From positions 185,625,771-185,689,770 of the forward strand of contig CAKMRJ010000001.1 in the NCBI GenBank assembly GCA_928212115.1: DNA of 64,000 nucleotides, given 5' to 3'. Source of the stretch: Lactuca virosa. Lineage: Eukaryota; Streptophyta; Magnoliopsida; Asterales; Asteraceae. A model generated the notes under the pieces. It ran no database searches, was not told the DNA's origin, and worked only from the letters and a program-made list of their open reading frames with translations. The position numbers were made by a program, and so were the translations under genes. How positions within the stretch are numbered: the stretch's first letter is position 1; every line of letters begins with the position of its first letter. Below are positions 10,553 to 20,940 of the stretch, piece by piece.

Positions 10553-11414
10553 GTGAGTTATCCTCACTATACCCAAGGGTCTAAGGCACCAAGGCCGACC
10601 CTTTGATTTGTTATTTGAGATAGTTACTGCTGTGATATGTTAGTTGGCATCCTGGTAGATAGGATGGTTATATGATGGTATGCTATGTTAGATCAGTATC
10701 CTGGTAGATAGGATGGCTATATGATGGTATGCTCTGTTAGATCAGTATTCTGGTAGATTGGATGTGGCTATGCTTAGTGACCTGTAGTTGGTCTGACTGT
10801 CTGTATGTTGGTAGGAGATTACCTGTTATATGTGCACGTGTTGAGCAGTAGTAGAGGGTATTCCATCCCGGTAGGATGATAGGGCCCTAGTATGTTGTCT
10901 TGTAGACTGTTATATGATTATTTGATAGGTGCATATGTTTGCTAGTCTGTGGGCATTCCAACCCGATGGTTGTGGGCCGAGAGTATTCCATCCCGGTAGG
11001 ATGATTGGACTCGTAGTAGGTGGGCATTCCAACCTGATGGTTGTGGGCCAGGAGTATTCCATCCCGGTAGGATGATTGGACTCATAGTAGGTGGGCATTC
11101 CAACCTGATGGTTGAGGGCCTGGGGTATTCCATCCCGAGGGATCATTGGACCCATAGTAGTTATTGTATGTATAGGTGTGTGGGAATTCCAACCCCATGG
11201 TTGTGGGCCGAGAGTATTCCATCCCGAGGATGATTGGACTCGTAGTATGTTGGCATTCCAACCCGATGGTTGAGGGCCTGGGGTATTCCAACCTGACGGT
11301 TGATTGGACCCATAGTATGTTGTTTATTGCTGTATGTGTATGGTTATGTGTGTATGGGTATTTTGGGGGAACTCACTAAGCTTTCGAGCTTACAGTTTCA
11401 GTTTATTGTTTCAG
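10553..11414 (+). other. Putative intron in Gypsy 5' LTR
   Basis: Donor CAAG/GTGAGTTA and acceptor TTGTTTCAG/GTAC bound 862 bases. The same pair bounds 862 bases in the 3' LTR (16335-17196), and equivalent pairs occur in two other LTR families here. The hairpin array lies within. No transcript data are available, so splicing is inferred from the consensus sites and their conservation. Confidence 0.45.
10853..11316 (+). repeat. Tandem hairpin array (71 bp units) in Gypsy 5' LTR
   Basis: Units of about 71 bases (starts near 10950, 11021, 11092) each contain two short inverted repeats: CAACC/GGTTG with loop CGAT or TGAT, and CATCC/GGATG with loop CGGTA or CGAG. Each is preceded by ATTCC and followed by a GGGCC or TTGGACC word. 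Short minus-strand reading frames across the array follow from its periodicity and are not genes. Confidence 0.8.
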
Positions 11415-11603
11415 GTACATCAGGTGATCGTGGCAAGGCAAAGGCGTGATCGTACCGCTCCTCATATTTCATGATTTTGCGATTGGGTTATGGGGATACT
11501 CTGATGTTTGAAACTGTTTTGAAAACAAGTTGTATTAACTTAATGGTTTTTGGGATGAATTAAAATGTTTTAAATTGGTGCAATTTTTATGGGTGTTACA
11601 AGT

Positions 11604-11616
11604 TGGTATCAGAGCC
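11604..11616 (+). other. Primer binding site (initiator tRNA-Met)
   Basis: TGGTATCAGAGCC lies three bases after the 5' LTR end, complementary to the 3' end of plant initiator methionyl tRNA. Confidence 0.9.
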
Positions 11617-12126
11617 TTGGTTTGAGTGAATTGGAGGAACATTCGTGTGACTCCAGTCTCAAATCAAGGAAAGATTTTTAAAATGGTTTTCAAAATAAGT
11701 AAAGGAGGATGCAGAGGGTACGATCAGCCGGAGCCAATAAGTAGACCCCAAAATACCATACAAGTTATTTGATTATGTGATATGTTAGAACAGCATACTA
11801 GTACTAGGCTAGGGATCTTCAGGAATTATATGATAGAATTGCCTGATTATGTGATGCCTGCTAGCCTAGGGTTTCCTTATATGAGATACTCAGTATTCCT
11901 CTAGGAGTGAGGATTGAGCGCTTGCTATGTGTGTATATGTCTAGGGCGTTGTGGTGATACTTGAGACAAATATGGGTAGGTATGGAAGGTAGTATGGGCC
12001 CGTACTACTGAAAGCACAGGACCCATACGCGTATCAAGGAAGTCACAACCCCCTGGGGTGTTAATTAGCAGTTAGTTCCCGGGCTGTTATGAGGCGTATC
12101 TGAGGATCTTATTGGTGTGCTGCAGT
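11617..12126 (+). other. Untranslated leader of pol-less Gypsy element
   Basis: About 500 bases without a reading frame. Two stretches (about 11755-11900 and 11970-12070) resemble the leader of the second Gypsy element at about 39880-39990 and 40520-40620, including the word GTAGTATGGGCCCGTACTAC and its near copy. This is the likely RNA leader. Confidence 0.6.
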
Positions 12127-13444
12127 ATGGCGATTACGAGACGCTTCGGGGCAGGATCCGGTTCAGGATCAGGATCAGGAAAGGGTGATCAGGATGGATC
12201 TGTACCACCCGAGGTCATTGGTCAGATGAGGATGGATGAGTTGGATGGTAGGATTCGTGATATTCTGCATGATGAGGTTGCTGCTATGTTCCGAGCTGAG
12301 TTGCCAGAGTTGTTTGGGTCGATCAAGATGGCCATGGTTGAGTACTTCGATGAGCGTTATGCAGCTCTTGCGGAGACGGCTGCCGCAGCAGCCGCAACGG
12401 CTGTAGCAGCGGCAGGAGGAGGAGCCGTTCGGGGCTTTCAGTATCGAGACTTCGATAATACAAAGCCTCCTACTTTCGATGGGGTTCAGGATCCGATCGT
12501 TGCTATGAGATGGTTGTCAGACGTAGAGGGATGTTTCTTCACGTGTTCATGCCCAGCTGATCAGAGGGTGAGGTGTGCTCTGAACCTGTTGAGGCTCGGG
12601 GCAAAGGATTGGTGGAGGTTGACTACGGGATCATATTCGGATGCGCAGCAGGCTGCGTTTACATGGGATCAGTTCCGAGACATGTTCAGTACTCGTTATG
12701 CTCCGCGTGTTGAGTGGGAGAGATTGGCTCAGTCTGGAGTTGAAGCAGGATTCTGAGTCGGTGACGGAGATCACCATGATGTTTATGGAAAGGGCGATGT
12801 TTTGCCCTGAGTTTCCTTCGAAGAAGGCTCAGATGACCCGGTATCTGAGCATGCTCAAGACAGATATTCGATAGTTCGTGTCTACGCAGAGATGTGATAC
12901 TTTGTTGGAGTTGCAGGAGGCCGCCAGGCAGCGCGAGTTAGAGATTGAGCTCCAGTTGAGAGAGCAGAGACAGACCCCGGTGCAGTCGCACCCTGCGCCG
13001 AAACGGTTGAGGGCCGCTGATTATCGGCAGGGAGGTCAGAGGAGTCGCACTTGTGGGAAGTGCAGAAAGGTGCATGAGGGAAGTTGTCGTTCTTCTTCTG
13101 GGTGCCACAAGTGTGGCAAGTAGGGCCACATAGCTAGGGATTGCAGGCAGCAGGCTCCAGCTGTCGGAGTTCGACTTTGTTATCATTGTGATCAGGTGGG
13201 CCATATGAAGGCCCAGTGTCCTCTACTGGCTGCCAGGCCAGTGCAGGCCCCAACACCAGCCACTTTGAGACTTACTGACGGGGGTCAGGGTCGAGCAGAT
13301 CCCCCAAAGGCTCCAGGGCGTGCCTATCAGCTTGTGACCGAGGAGGTCGGGACAGCGCCAGAGATGACAGCCGGTATGTCTTTTCTTTTATATCTTGATC
13401 ATGTTACTATTATGGGATTTTTTGTTTCCTGCATGAGTTATTAG
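12127..13444 (+). pseudogene. Tekay-like gag relic with zinc knuckles
   Basis: Starts MAITRRFGAG with a GSGSGSG run. The central gag domain includes KPPTFDGVQDP, VRCALNLLRLGAKDWW and FTWDQFRDMFS. Frame shifts near 12735; stops at 12872 and 13121 interrupt the second frame. Two zinc knuckles follow: CHKCGK-stop-GHIARDC (about 13102) and CYHCDQVGHMKAQC (about 13180-13220). The protein runs to the usual gag/protease junction (APEMTAG) and then changes abruptly into an unrelated tail ending at 13444, with no aspartic protease DSG motif. It is the structural particle protein; nothing enzymatic remains. Confidence 0.85.
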
Positions 13445-14949
13445 AGTATAGTAGATGCTTGTGAAAGGTTATTGTTGAGAGATTATAGAGGGGTAGTATC
13501 CGGTGATGCATTCAAGAGAAGGAGAGGTCATGATTCAGGGATCCGGGATCATCAGTAGGAACTCGGATTCCTTGAAGTTCGTTGTCTCAGATTGGGGCGA
13601 TTGAGTCGCGTACCAGCTTCGCCGACGGTAGATAGTAGTTGGTGCTCTAAGTGGGGGAGAAATGGAAATTCTCGAATGGGACGTTGTTTTGAAAGATGTC
13701 GCCTGACGCAGTTTGGATGTCGGTTCAGGAGTGGTGCGATGAGGCGGTCCAGTTATGGTAAGAACCCTGCTTGTATTGTGGATCTTTGAGCGAGCAGTGG
13801 GGATACTGCTATGTTATAGAAAACAGTAGGATTGTTCCCAAGTGTCGAAAATGATAAGGGGCATGCGGAAGACTCTTTATGGATTGTAAGTTATGCAATC
13901 AGTTTCTGAGTATATATACGTGTTATGGGATAGCGACGTGCTCCACAAGTGGATGATGTAGAGTGAGGTTTCGACATTTCGGCACCGACTGATGATGTGA
14001 AGCCATGGTTTAGGTCTCCTTAGAGGAGGAGAAGGTGAGTAGCTCCAGATTGGAGATTTGGACAGAAGAACTAGAGATAGCAGAGTTGATAGACTCGGGA
14101 ACAGTCTAGACCGGTGCTGAGGACCATGTGAGGATATTTTAGTCGTAGGTTGTGGACCTAGAGATCGCGATAGTAATGTTCCCTGTCGTGGTACGTTTGG
14201 AGTAAACATGATGACGGGATTTGGGTGAGTTGCACTCGGTTGAGTCGAATCAGAGTAGTTTTTAGGAAGCTGCAAGGTTGGATCCTTGGGCTTCAAGTAT
14301 GATTGTAGACTTGGGGTATGTGTGTAGTGGTATGCAAATCTAGGGTATTCCATCATGAGGATGACTGGACCCTATGAGTGATTGGACCTGATGTGTTTGG
14401 TATTCCAACCCGAGGGTTGATTGGGCCAAACATGTGTAGGGATACGAGGGTATTCCATCCTAAGGATGAGCGGACCCGTCGTAGGCATGCGTGGTATTCC
14501 AGCCCGAGGCTGATTGGGCCAGGTGTGAGTATTGGTTTATGTGAGGGTATTGTTGTATGTACGTTTGGGTATGAGTTGGAAGCGAGGAAGTGTTGTCGGC
14601 AGCAGATTATGACCTGTGGTTCTGTTTTCGGGTCGGAAACTCAGGTTCCCAGGGTTGAGTAGTCCTTTTTTATAGCAATCGAAAGAGGTCACGTGATAGT
14701 TAGTTTGGGCGGCCTGTCAGGGAGACATATCCAATCTAACTTTCCCACTAAAGGGCATTCCGGAAAGGTAGGTATTTGATACTGCATGAGAATGAGTATG
14801 TATCTCTTCGAGTTGGAGTTCCATTGGGGTCAGCCTCCCTTGGTGGTCGTCACGCGTTAGGGGCGTGAATGTGCCTTTCGGGAATTTGAGTAGCCAGAAT
14901 TGACAATTGGCGATTTCGAGGGCGAAATCAGATTTAAGTGGGGGAGAGT
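13445..14949 (+). other. Non-coding 3' internal region replacing pol
   Basis: About 1.5 kb with no convincing reading frame where pol would lie. It holds four spaced hairpins related to those of the LTR (14349-14512), a 7 bp stem hairpin GATTTCG / AGGG / CGAAATC at 14912-14929, and the polypurine tract AAGTGGGGGAGAG at 14936-14948. Confidence 0.75.
14342..14520 (+). repeat. Internal hairpin array of pol-less Gypsy element
   Basis: Four units of the form TATTCCA..CC / CGAG / GG..TGA. Stems are CATC/GATG (about 14351), CAACC/GGTTG (14406-14419), CATCC/GGATG (about 14456) and CAGCC/GGCTG (about 14500). The variable stem position changes on both sides together. The flanking words match the LTR array. 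Confidence 0.75.
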
Positions 14950-17382
14950 TGTAACGCCCCGTTCTAAAAGTATTTATTTATGAATTTCCGAGATCAAGAG
15001 TAAGGGTGTTTCGGTCTTTTGTGGGCAATGGGTTTCATTTGAGAAGGTTTCGGACCGGGGAGTGTTGCTAGAAACGTAGGGCTTCTCGCCACCTTTGCAT
15101 GGATATAAAGTTTTTCGGGAACGGATTTAGAATAAAGGAGTTATGACATTTTAAAGAAAGTGACATTTATGGCCCTCAATGGAAAAAGTTGTCGAGGTAG
15201 GCCACGCATGCAATTGGGGCACGCGTGGGTACGCCCATCGTAGGCTGGGTTACGCCTAACGTAATAGAGTAAATGATCGCGGGTGCAAGGACGCGTACGC
15301 CCAGCGTACGCTCAGAGTCATTAAACCCTAATTTTAGGGCCAGCCACTATATAAAGAACATAAAGGATCAACCCCAGCCTCCTTATCTGTTCCCTTATCC
15401 TCAGAAAAACCCTAGGTAGCCGTTCCACCTCCATTGTTGGGTGTGTTTGACTTTGTTGAGCTTAGTTTGGCAAGAAAAGCTTAGATGAAGAAAGAAGAGG
15501 TTGGCAAAGAAGGAACCTTGGTGGCTGGAGCTTGTAGATCTGAGATAGCATCACCTTTTGCAACTATTTAAAGGTATAAAGCTTCTTGCTTGACATCTAT
15601 TTTGTGTAGATCTATGTGTTGTGAAGTTTTGACACCATTCTTGTCCCAAAAATCCCCAATATGATGCATGATGTGTTTTGGTTAAGTTAAGCTGTCCTTT
15701 CAGACCATAGGAGAGGTCTTGAGTGAGAAAAATGAGGTCGCAATGGCTTTGGTTATCCCATGTGTGAAGTAGGAAGGTCTCAATGGGTTAAGACCTTGAG
15801 TTAAGAGCTTTATGGACGTCAATCAGGATAAAGTTTGAGACTTTATGAGTCCTAGGCCCTTTTTGTCACTAGATCTGGCATATGGGCTTAAGTGCTTAAG
15901 CCATTAAGCACATGGAAGGATTTTGGTACAGACGCGCGTACGCCCCGCGTACCAGAGGAGTACGCCCAGCGTACGCCCTCTGTTGGGTTTTCGAATTTGG
16001 GCCGTGAACTATTGGGCTGTTTATGGGCTAGCTGGGCTTGGGCCGTGACTGAATAGTATATTTGGAGTGATTTGGGCCCAATAATTATTATGGACCTTGG
16101 ATCTAGGCCCGATTAGAAAGATGGGCCCAATTTAGTAAATTGGGCCAATATTAGGCTTTGCATACGGACTTGGTTTTGGGACTTGGCTCAATAAAAGGAA
16201 AATGGATTTAAGGAGTGGTGTGGGCACTTGGCCTAGAAAGTCATGTTGGATTCTAACTTGGTGATTATCATGTGATAGTTAGGAGTTCCGGTGAGTCAGC
16301 GGTCAGAGATTTGCAGGATTTCGGCAGTTGCAAGGTGAGTTATCCTCACTATACCCAAGGGTCTAAGGCACCAAGGCCGGCCCTTTGATTTGTTATTTGA
16401 GATAGTTACTGTTGTGATATGTTAGTTGGCATCCTGGTAGATAGGATGGTTATATGATGGTATGCTATGTTAGATCAGTATCCTGGTAGATAGGATGGCT
16501 ATATGATGGTATGCTCTGTTAGATCGGTATTCTGGTAGATTGGATGTGGCTATGCTTAGTGACCTGTAGTTGGTCTGACTGTCTGTATGCTGGTAGGAGA
16601 TTACCTGTTATATGTGCACGTGTTGAGCAGTAGTAGAGGGTATTCCATCCCGGTAGGATGATAGGGCCCTAGTATGTTGTCTTGTAGACTATTATATGAT
16701 TATTTGATAGGTGCACATGTTTGCTAGTCTGTGGGCATTCCAACCCGATGGTTGTGGGCCGAGAGTATTCCATCCCGGTAGGATGATTGGACTCATAGTA
16801 GGTGGGCATTCCAACCTGATGGTTGTGGGCCAGGAGTATTCCATCCCGGTAGGATGATTGGACTCATAGTAGGTGGGCATTCCAACCCGATGGTTGAGGG
16901 CCTGGGGTATTCCATCCCGAGGGATGATTGGACCCATAGTAGTTATTGTATGTATAGGTGTGTGGGCATTCCAACCCGATGGTTGTGGGCCGAGAGTATT
17001 CCATCCCGAGGATGATTGGACTCGTAGTATGTTGGCATTCCAACCCGATGGTTGAGGGCCTGGGGTATTCCAACCTGACGGTTGATTGGACCCATAGTAT
17101 GCTGTTTATTGTTGTATGTGTATGGTTATGTGTGTATGGGTATTTTGGGGGAACTCACTAAGCTTTCGAGCTTACGGTTTTATTTTATTGTTTCAGGTAC
17201 ATCAGGTGATCGTGGCAAGGCAAAGGCGTGATCGTACCGCTCCTCATATTTCATGATTTTGTGATTGGGTTCTGGGGATACTCTGATGTTTGAAACTGTT
17301 TTGAAAACAAGTTGTATTAACTTAATGGTTTTTGGAATGAATTAAAATGTTTTAAATTGGTGCAATTTTTATGGGTGTTACA
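14950..17382 (+). repeat. 3' LTR of pol-less Gypsy element (2,433 bp)
   Basis: Starts TGTAACGCCCC immediately after the polypurine tract and ends TGTTACA next to target duplication GCAGA. It carries the same ordered parts as the 5' LTR: palindromes 15237-15310, telobox 15323-15339, TATATAAAG 15348-15356, palindromes 15948-15975, donor/acceptor 16335-17196 and hairpin array 16637-17099. It lacks one palindrome present upstream in the 5' LTR and keeps an 11 base segment that the 5' LTR lost near 10195. Confidence 0.9.
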
Positions 17383-17962
17383 GCAGATAAAATTCTATTT
17401 GAATTGATTAAATAATAGAATTAATCCCAATTCAAATCATTTCCTTATCTACAACTAGGAGGCTTCTAAAAACCCTAAGAAACCCTCCAAAATGTTCCAT
17501 ACCATGGATAGCTCTAGAATTACTTCTTTTGATCAACTATTTAACAATTACAATTCACCATTTGCACCTTTAATCTATTCCAATTAATCTCGAATTAATT
17601 CTAGATTAACTCTGACTAATAAGTAATTAATTATTATTTGTTTCAAATTAATTTATTATCATATAAATTAACAAATCAATCATTTAACTATTGATCTCAT
17701 ATTAATTTGTTAATCACATAATAAATTAAAAAACCAATTATCTATTTCGAATTAATATATTTATCATATAATATATTAACAAATCATTTCCTCATAATTT
17801 CGAATTAGTTTATTAATCATTCAATAATCTAAGAAATTATCCTTCTCTCTCCTAATATCATTTCTAGCTATTTCGGGTTATGAAGGCAACCCAAAAAGAG
17901 CTTTGCTTCCAGTTACAAGTATATACTAATTTAGTTATGAGCTTAGACAACTTAATCCAATA
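17383..17962 (-). repeat. 3' LTR of minus-strand Copia, proximal fragment
   Basis: Continues the LTR interrupted at 9157 and aligns by eye with about 26206-26784, including GGCTTCTA, CCATACCATGGA and the AT-rich TTAATTTATTA section. It ends at CTTAATCCAATA, the reverse of the LTR start. The adjacent AGTCTCCCACTT is the reverse of the polypurine tract. Confidence 0.85.
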
Positions 17963-18722
17963 GTCTCCCACTTGGAAAAGTTTATAACTACAAATGCAAG
18001 TATAACCTTGAACCAAACAGCAAAGTGTGATTTCCAAAGCCACCGCCGAACTGTGATTCAAATCAAACGTTGGCCCTAAGAGAAGTTATCAACTATTTCT
18101 TCATTCTAGAAGATATTGTATGGACATAAGACATAGATTAGAATCAATCTCACCATTTCCCTATATATGACGACTAAATTTAGATTACTAAATGAACACA
18201 TCAATTTAGTTTAGGCTCGGCCAAAAACTTCAAATGTCGGCAACAAGTCATCAAGGTAACCAAAGATATTGTTTTTTCTATTAAGGCAAAAGGAATGAAT
18301 AAACTTTGACTACATAACTCTAAAATCATACATGATACTATGTTTTATAACATCATGTTACTAATGCGTTTACGCAACACCAATGCACAACGACTTGAAC
18401 ATTACAACTTATCTACATCCGTTTGAAGAATAGAAGATATTATCGTCTTAGAATTACTCGTGATAAAATCCATTAAGTAATCTATAATCGTGGGTTTATC
18501 CAATACTTAAAATCTCCATTTCTAAGTACTCATGAATGTTGTAGTAATCCCATGCAATGTCCCATCTCTATGGACAATCTACAATCGTTTCATGGTAGTC
18601 TTGATTCTCTACTTACTTCCAGAAGTATGAGCAACTCTAAAACATTGAATAATAAAATTATTCAGGAATTAAAACATGTAAAGTGAAACACAATAATAAA
18701 TTAATTAACTATGATATCATAC
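17963..18722 (-). other. Post-pol region of minus-strand Copia
   Basis: Non-coding. By eye it resembles, in reverse, the 36100-36780 section of the plus-strand Copia element, including the AATGCGTTTACGCAACACCAATGCACAAC block (seen in reverse near 36350). It ends at CATAC, the target site of the solo LTR. Confidence 0.65.
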
Positions 18723-18919
18723 TGAAACGTCCCAAAAATAAGACCCAAAAATTACATTTTTAAATTCATAAAACCATTATCCCAAAAACATCATCATAAA
18801 ATCCAGATAAAACAAATGTATCAGTTCTCATATCATATCAGAGTACTTAAGAAAATGTGGAACGAGGTGGTGTGTGCTCTGCAATCATCCCAAGCTCTTC
18901 CCTTTGGAACTGGAAGTAC

Positions 18920-19323
18920 CTGAAACATAAACTGAAAACCGTAACCACAAAGCTTAGTGAGTTCCCCAGAATACCACATACCATACATAATAAAACATAA
19001 TGGGCCTCGCCCGACATCGAGCCCCGCTCGGTATACAGATCTGTCAGTCATCACAAAGATACCTAGCATACAGAATGGTTATCGGGCCCCGCCCGACATC
19101 AGGTCCTACTCGGTAATCTTAAAAACACCTACTAAAAACTAGCATACAATATACTCATCAGGCCCTGCCTGGCATCGGTCCCCGCCCGACATCGAGCCCC
19201 GCTCGGTAAACATAAAACACATAACACATGCAAGAGTCACATAGACAACAAACATACTAAGAATAACAAAGTATGGGCTGGAATTGGTGCCTTCGACCTA
19301 CCAAACATAATGAGGAAACTCAC
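18920..19323 (-). other. Putative intron in the solo LTR
   Basis: On the minus strand, donor TTCGAG/GTGAGTTT and acceptor TTATGTTTCAG/GTACTT bound 404 bases. Just before the acceptor lies the block GGGGAACTCACTAAGCTTT that the other Gypsy LTRs also carry. Confidence 0.4.
19006..19206 (-). repeat. Hairpin array in the solo LTR
   Basis: On the minus strand, stems CGAGC/GCTCG, CGGGC/GCCCG, CAGGC/GCCTG and GGGC/GCCC recur with purine loops (GGG, AGG, GAG), separated by GATGTC words. The stem sequences differ between units while pairing is kept. Confidence 0.7.
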
Positions 19324-20940
19324 CTCGAACTGCTAAATCACACTGATAAATCTCTGGTTGATGGTCCGACAAATCCCCGAGCTATCAATCACAATAACAT
19401 CTGATTAATAATTGGATCCCAACTCATACTAAGAGTCTAAACTAGGGTAAAAGACCTTTTACCCTTTACCCGTCTTGGCCCAAATCCTAGGCCCAAACCA
19501 TCAATCCAAAAGGCCCAAAATCCAAAATAACACCCAAGGCCCAAATATGGCCCAATTTTCCAAATTGGGCCCAAATCCTTCTTGGGCCTTAATCCAAGGT
19601 CCAAAAATATTCCTAGCCCAAAACACTTGAATTTCGATGGCCCAACAAGGCCCAAGGAAACCAAAGTCTAACATAGCCCAATACCGAGAAGCCCACCACA
19701 CCGAAGCCCAATTGTTGAGTACGCAGGGCATACTTAGCTTGTATGCTAAGCGTATTGGCTTTAGAGCTTGAACGCAGCGCATACGAGCTTGTATGCCAAG
19801 CGTACTCCCCTTTTCAGCTAACTTTACTTTTTCAGCTCTTAAACGATTAAGTCCTTACTCCAACACTTTGATCTGATTTCCTTAAGATGGTTTATCACGT
19901 AAAGTTGCCAACTTTACATGCATGCATGGCTTAATGAAGCTCTTAAAGGTGAAAAGGACTTAACAAATGACCTAATGCATGCATGAGACCACCAATACCA
20001 TAAAGTTTACACCTTTAAGCTTAAGGAACTCTCCAAACATCCACATCTACAAGATTAGCTTCTAAAACGTCCGTAACCCATCAAGACAAACCAAAAAGGG
20101 ACAAGAAGCATATAACCATAACATGAAGACATCTAAGCATACAAAGATCAAGTTTTAGACTTTATACCTCAAAAGCCACCAAGAGATGGAGCTAAATCTG
20201 GAACTCTAAGCTTCCCTCCAATGAATGAGTCTTCCAACTTCTTCTTCTTTCACTTCAAGGAGCATAAACCATCAAAACTCAAGACCAAGGCTCAAGAACA
20301 CTCAAAGACGATATTAAGGTACGAGATTAGGGTTTTAGGGCAGTGGAGGCTGATAAACAGGCCATCCCTGGAGACTTAAGGAGCTCATATAGGGTGCAAC
20401 ACCTTAAAATTAAGGTTTTATGAATCTAGAGTACGCCCACGTACTCCTATTACGCTTACATAATTCGCTAGATTACCACGATCTGCTTGATTAGTACGCT
20501 CAGCATATACCAGTGTACGCACCGCATACTGGACTTTACACTAGTACGCCCTACGTACTCCCTGTGTACACCCTGCGTACTAGGGTTATCCTTAAACCCT
20601 ATAATATTCCGAAGGCCATAACTTCTTCATTGTAAGTACGATTTCGACAATCCTTATATCCATGAAAAGGTAATGAGAAGCTCTACGCTTTTATCAACTC
20701 ATACTCACCTTAAATTTTCCAGAACAAAATTCCAATTTCCATAAAAGCCCGAACTAACACTTTACCAGAATACCCCTTGGCTCCAAAATACAACCTGAAC
20801 ACCCGGATCGTCTAAATTGCATCACCCACACCTAATTGGGTCCAAATATCAGTTCCTCAATGGTCCTAAGCCTGATGATACCCGATCTTTGATCACCACC
20901 CCACAATAGGAAACGATTCGGAACAGGGTGGTACACATAC

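Larger units (their letters stand above)
9158..11600 (+). repeat. 5' LTR of pol-less Gypsy element (2,443 bp)
   Basis: Bounded by TGTAACG and TGTTACA. In order it holds four TACGCCCAGCGTA-type palindromes (9438-9536), a telobox palindrome (9551-9567), a decayed TATA box (TATACAAAG, 9576-9584), another palindrome (10168-10180), a consensus splice donor (10552/10553), a hairpin array (10853-11316), the block GGGGGAACTCACTAAGCTTT and a consensus acceptor (11414/11415). It differs from the 3' LTR at scattered bases and by small indels in the palindrome clusters. Confidence 0.9.
9158..17382 (+). mobile_element. Pol-less Gypsy (Tekay/Del-like) element with gag relic
   Basis: Complete from LTR to LTR: 5' LTR 9158-11600, primer site 11604-11615, gag relic, spacer, polypurine tract 14936-14948, 3' LTR 14950-17382. 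Target duplication GCAGA is present at 9153-9157 and 17383-17387. The uninterrupted site is visible in the sister LTR near 26205, confirming the insertion. The internal region is only about 3.35 kb and has gag but no protease core, RT, RNase H or integrase. It fits the non-autonomous TR-GAG class, mobilised in trans by a Tekay-like partner (class is established knowledge; partner is inferred). Confidence 0.9.
18723..20935 (-). mobile_element. Solo Gypsy LTR (2,213 bp)
   Basis: Read on the minus strand it starts TGTACCACCC and ends GACGTTTCA. Target duplication CATAC is present at 18718-18722 and 20936-20940. No internal region is present, so it arose by LTR-LTR recombination. It contains CpG palindromes (20430-20585 and 19720-19805), a telobox-like palindrome (20401-20416), a TATA-like CCTATATGAG near 20386, a putative intron (minus strand 19323 to 18920) and a hairpin array (19006-19206). 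It is a different family from the other Gypsy LTRs but has the same layout. Confidence 0.92.

Noticed and set aside
10910..11291. Overlapping minus-strand frames (and their copies at 16692-17073) with repeated proline/glycine-rich peptides
   Set aside because: They arise from the 71 bp tandem repeat having no stops in that frame; no start context, domain or conservation signal.
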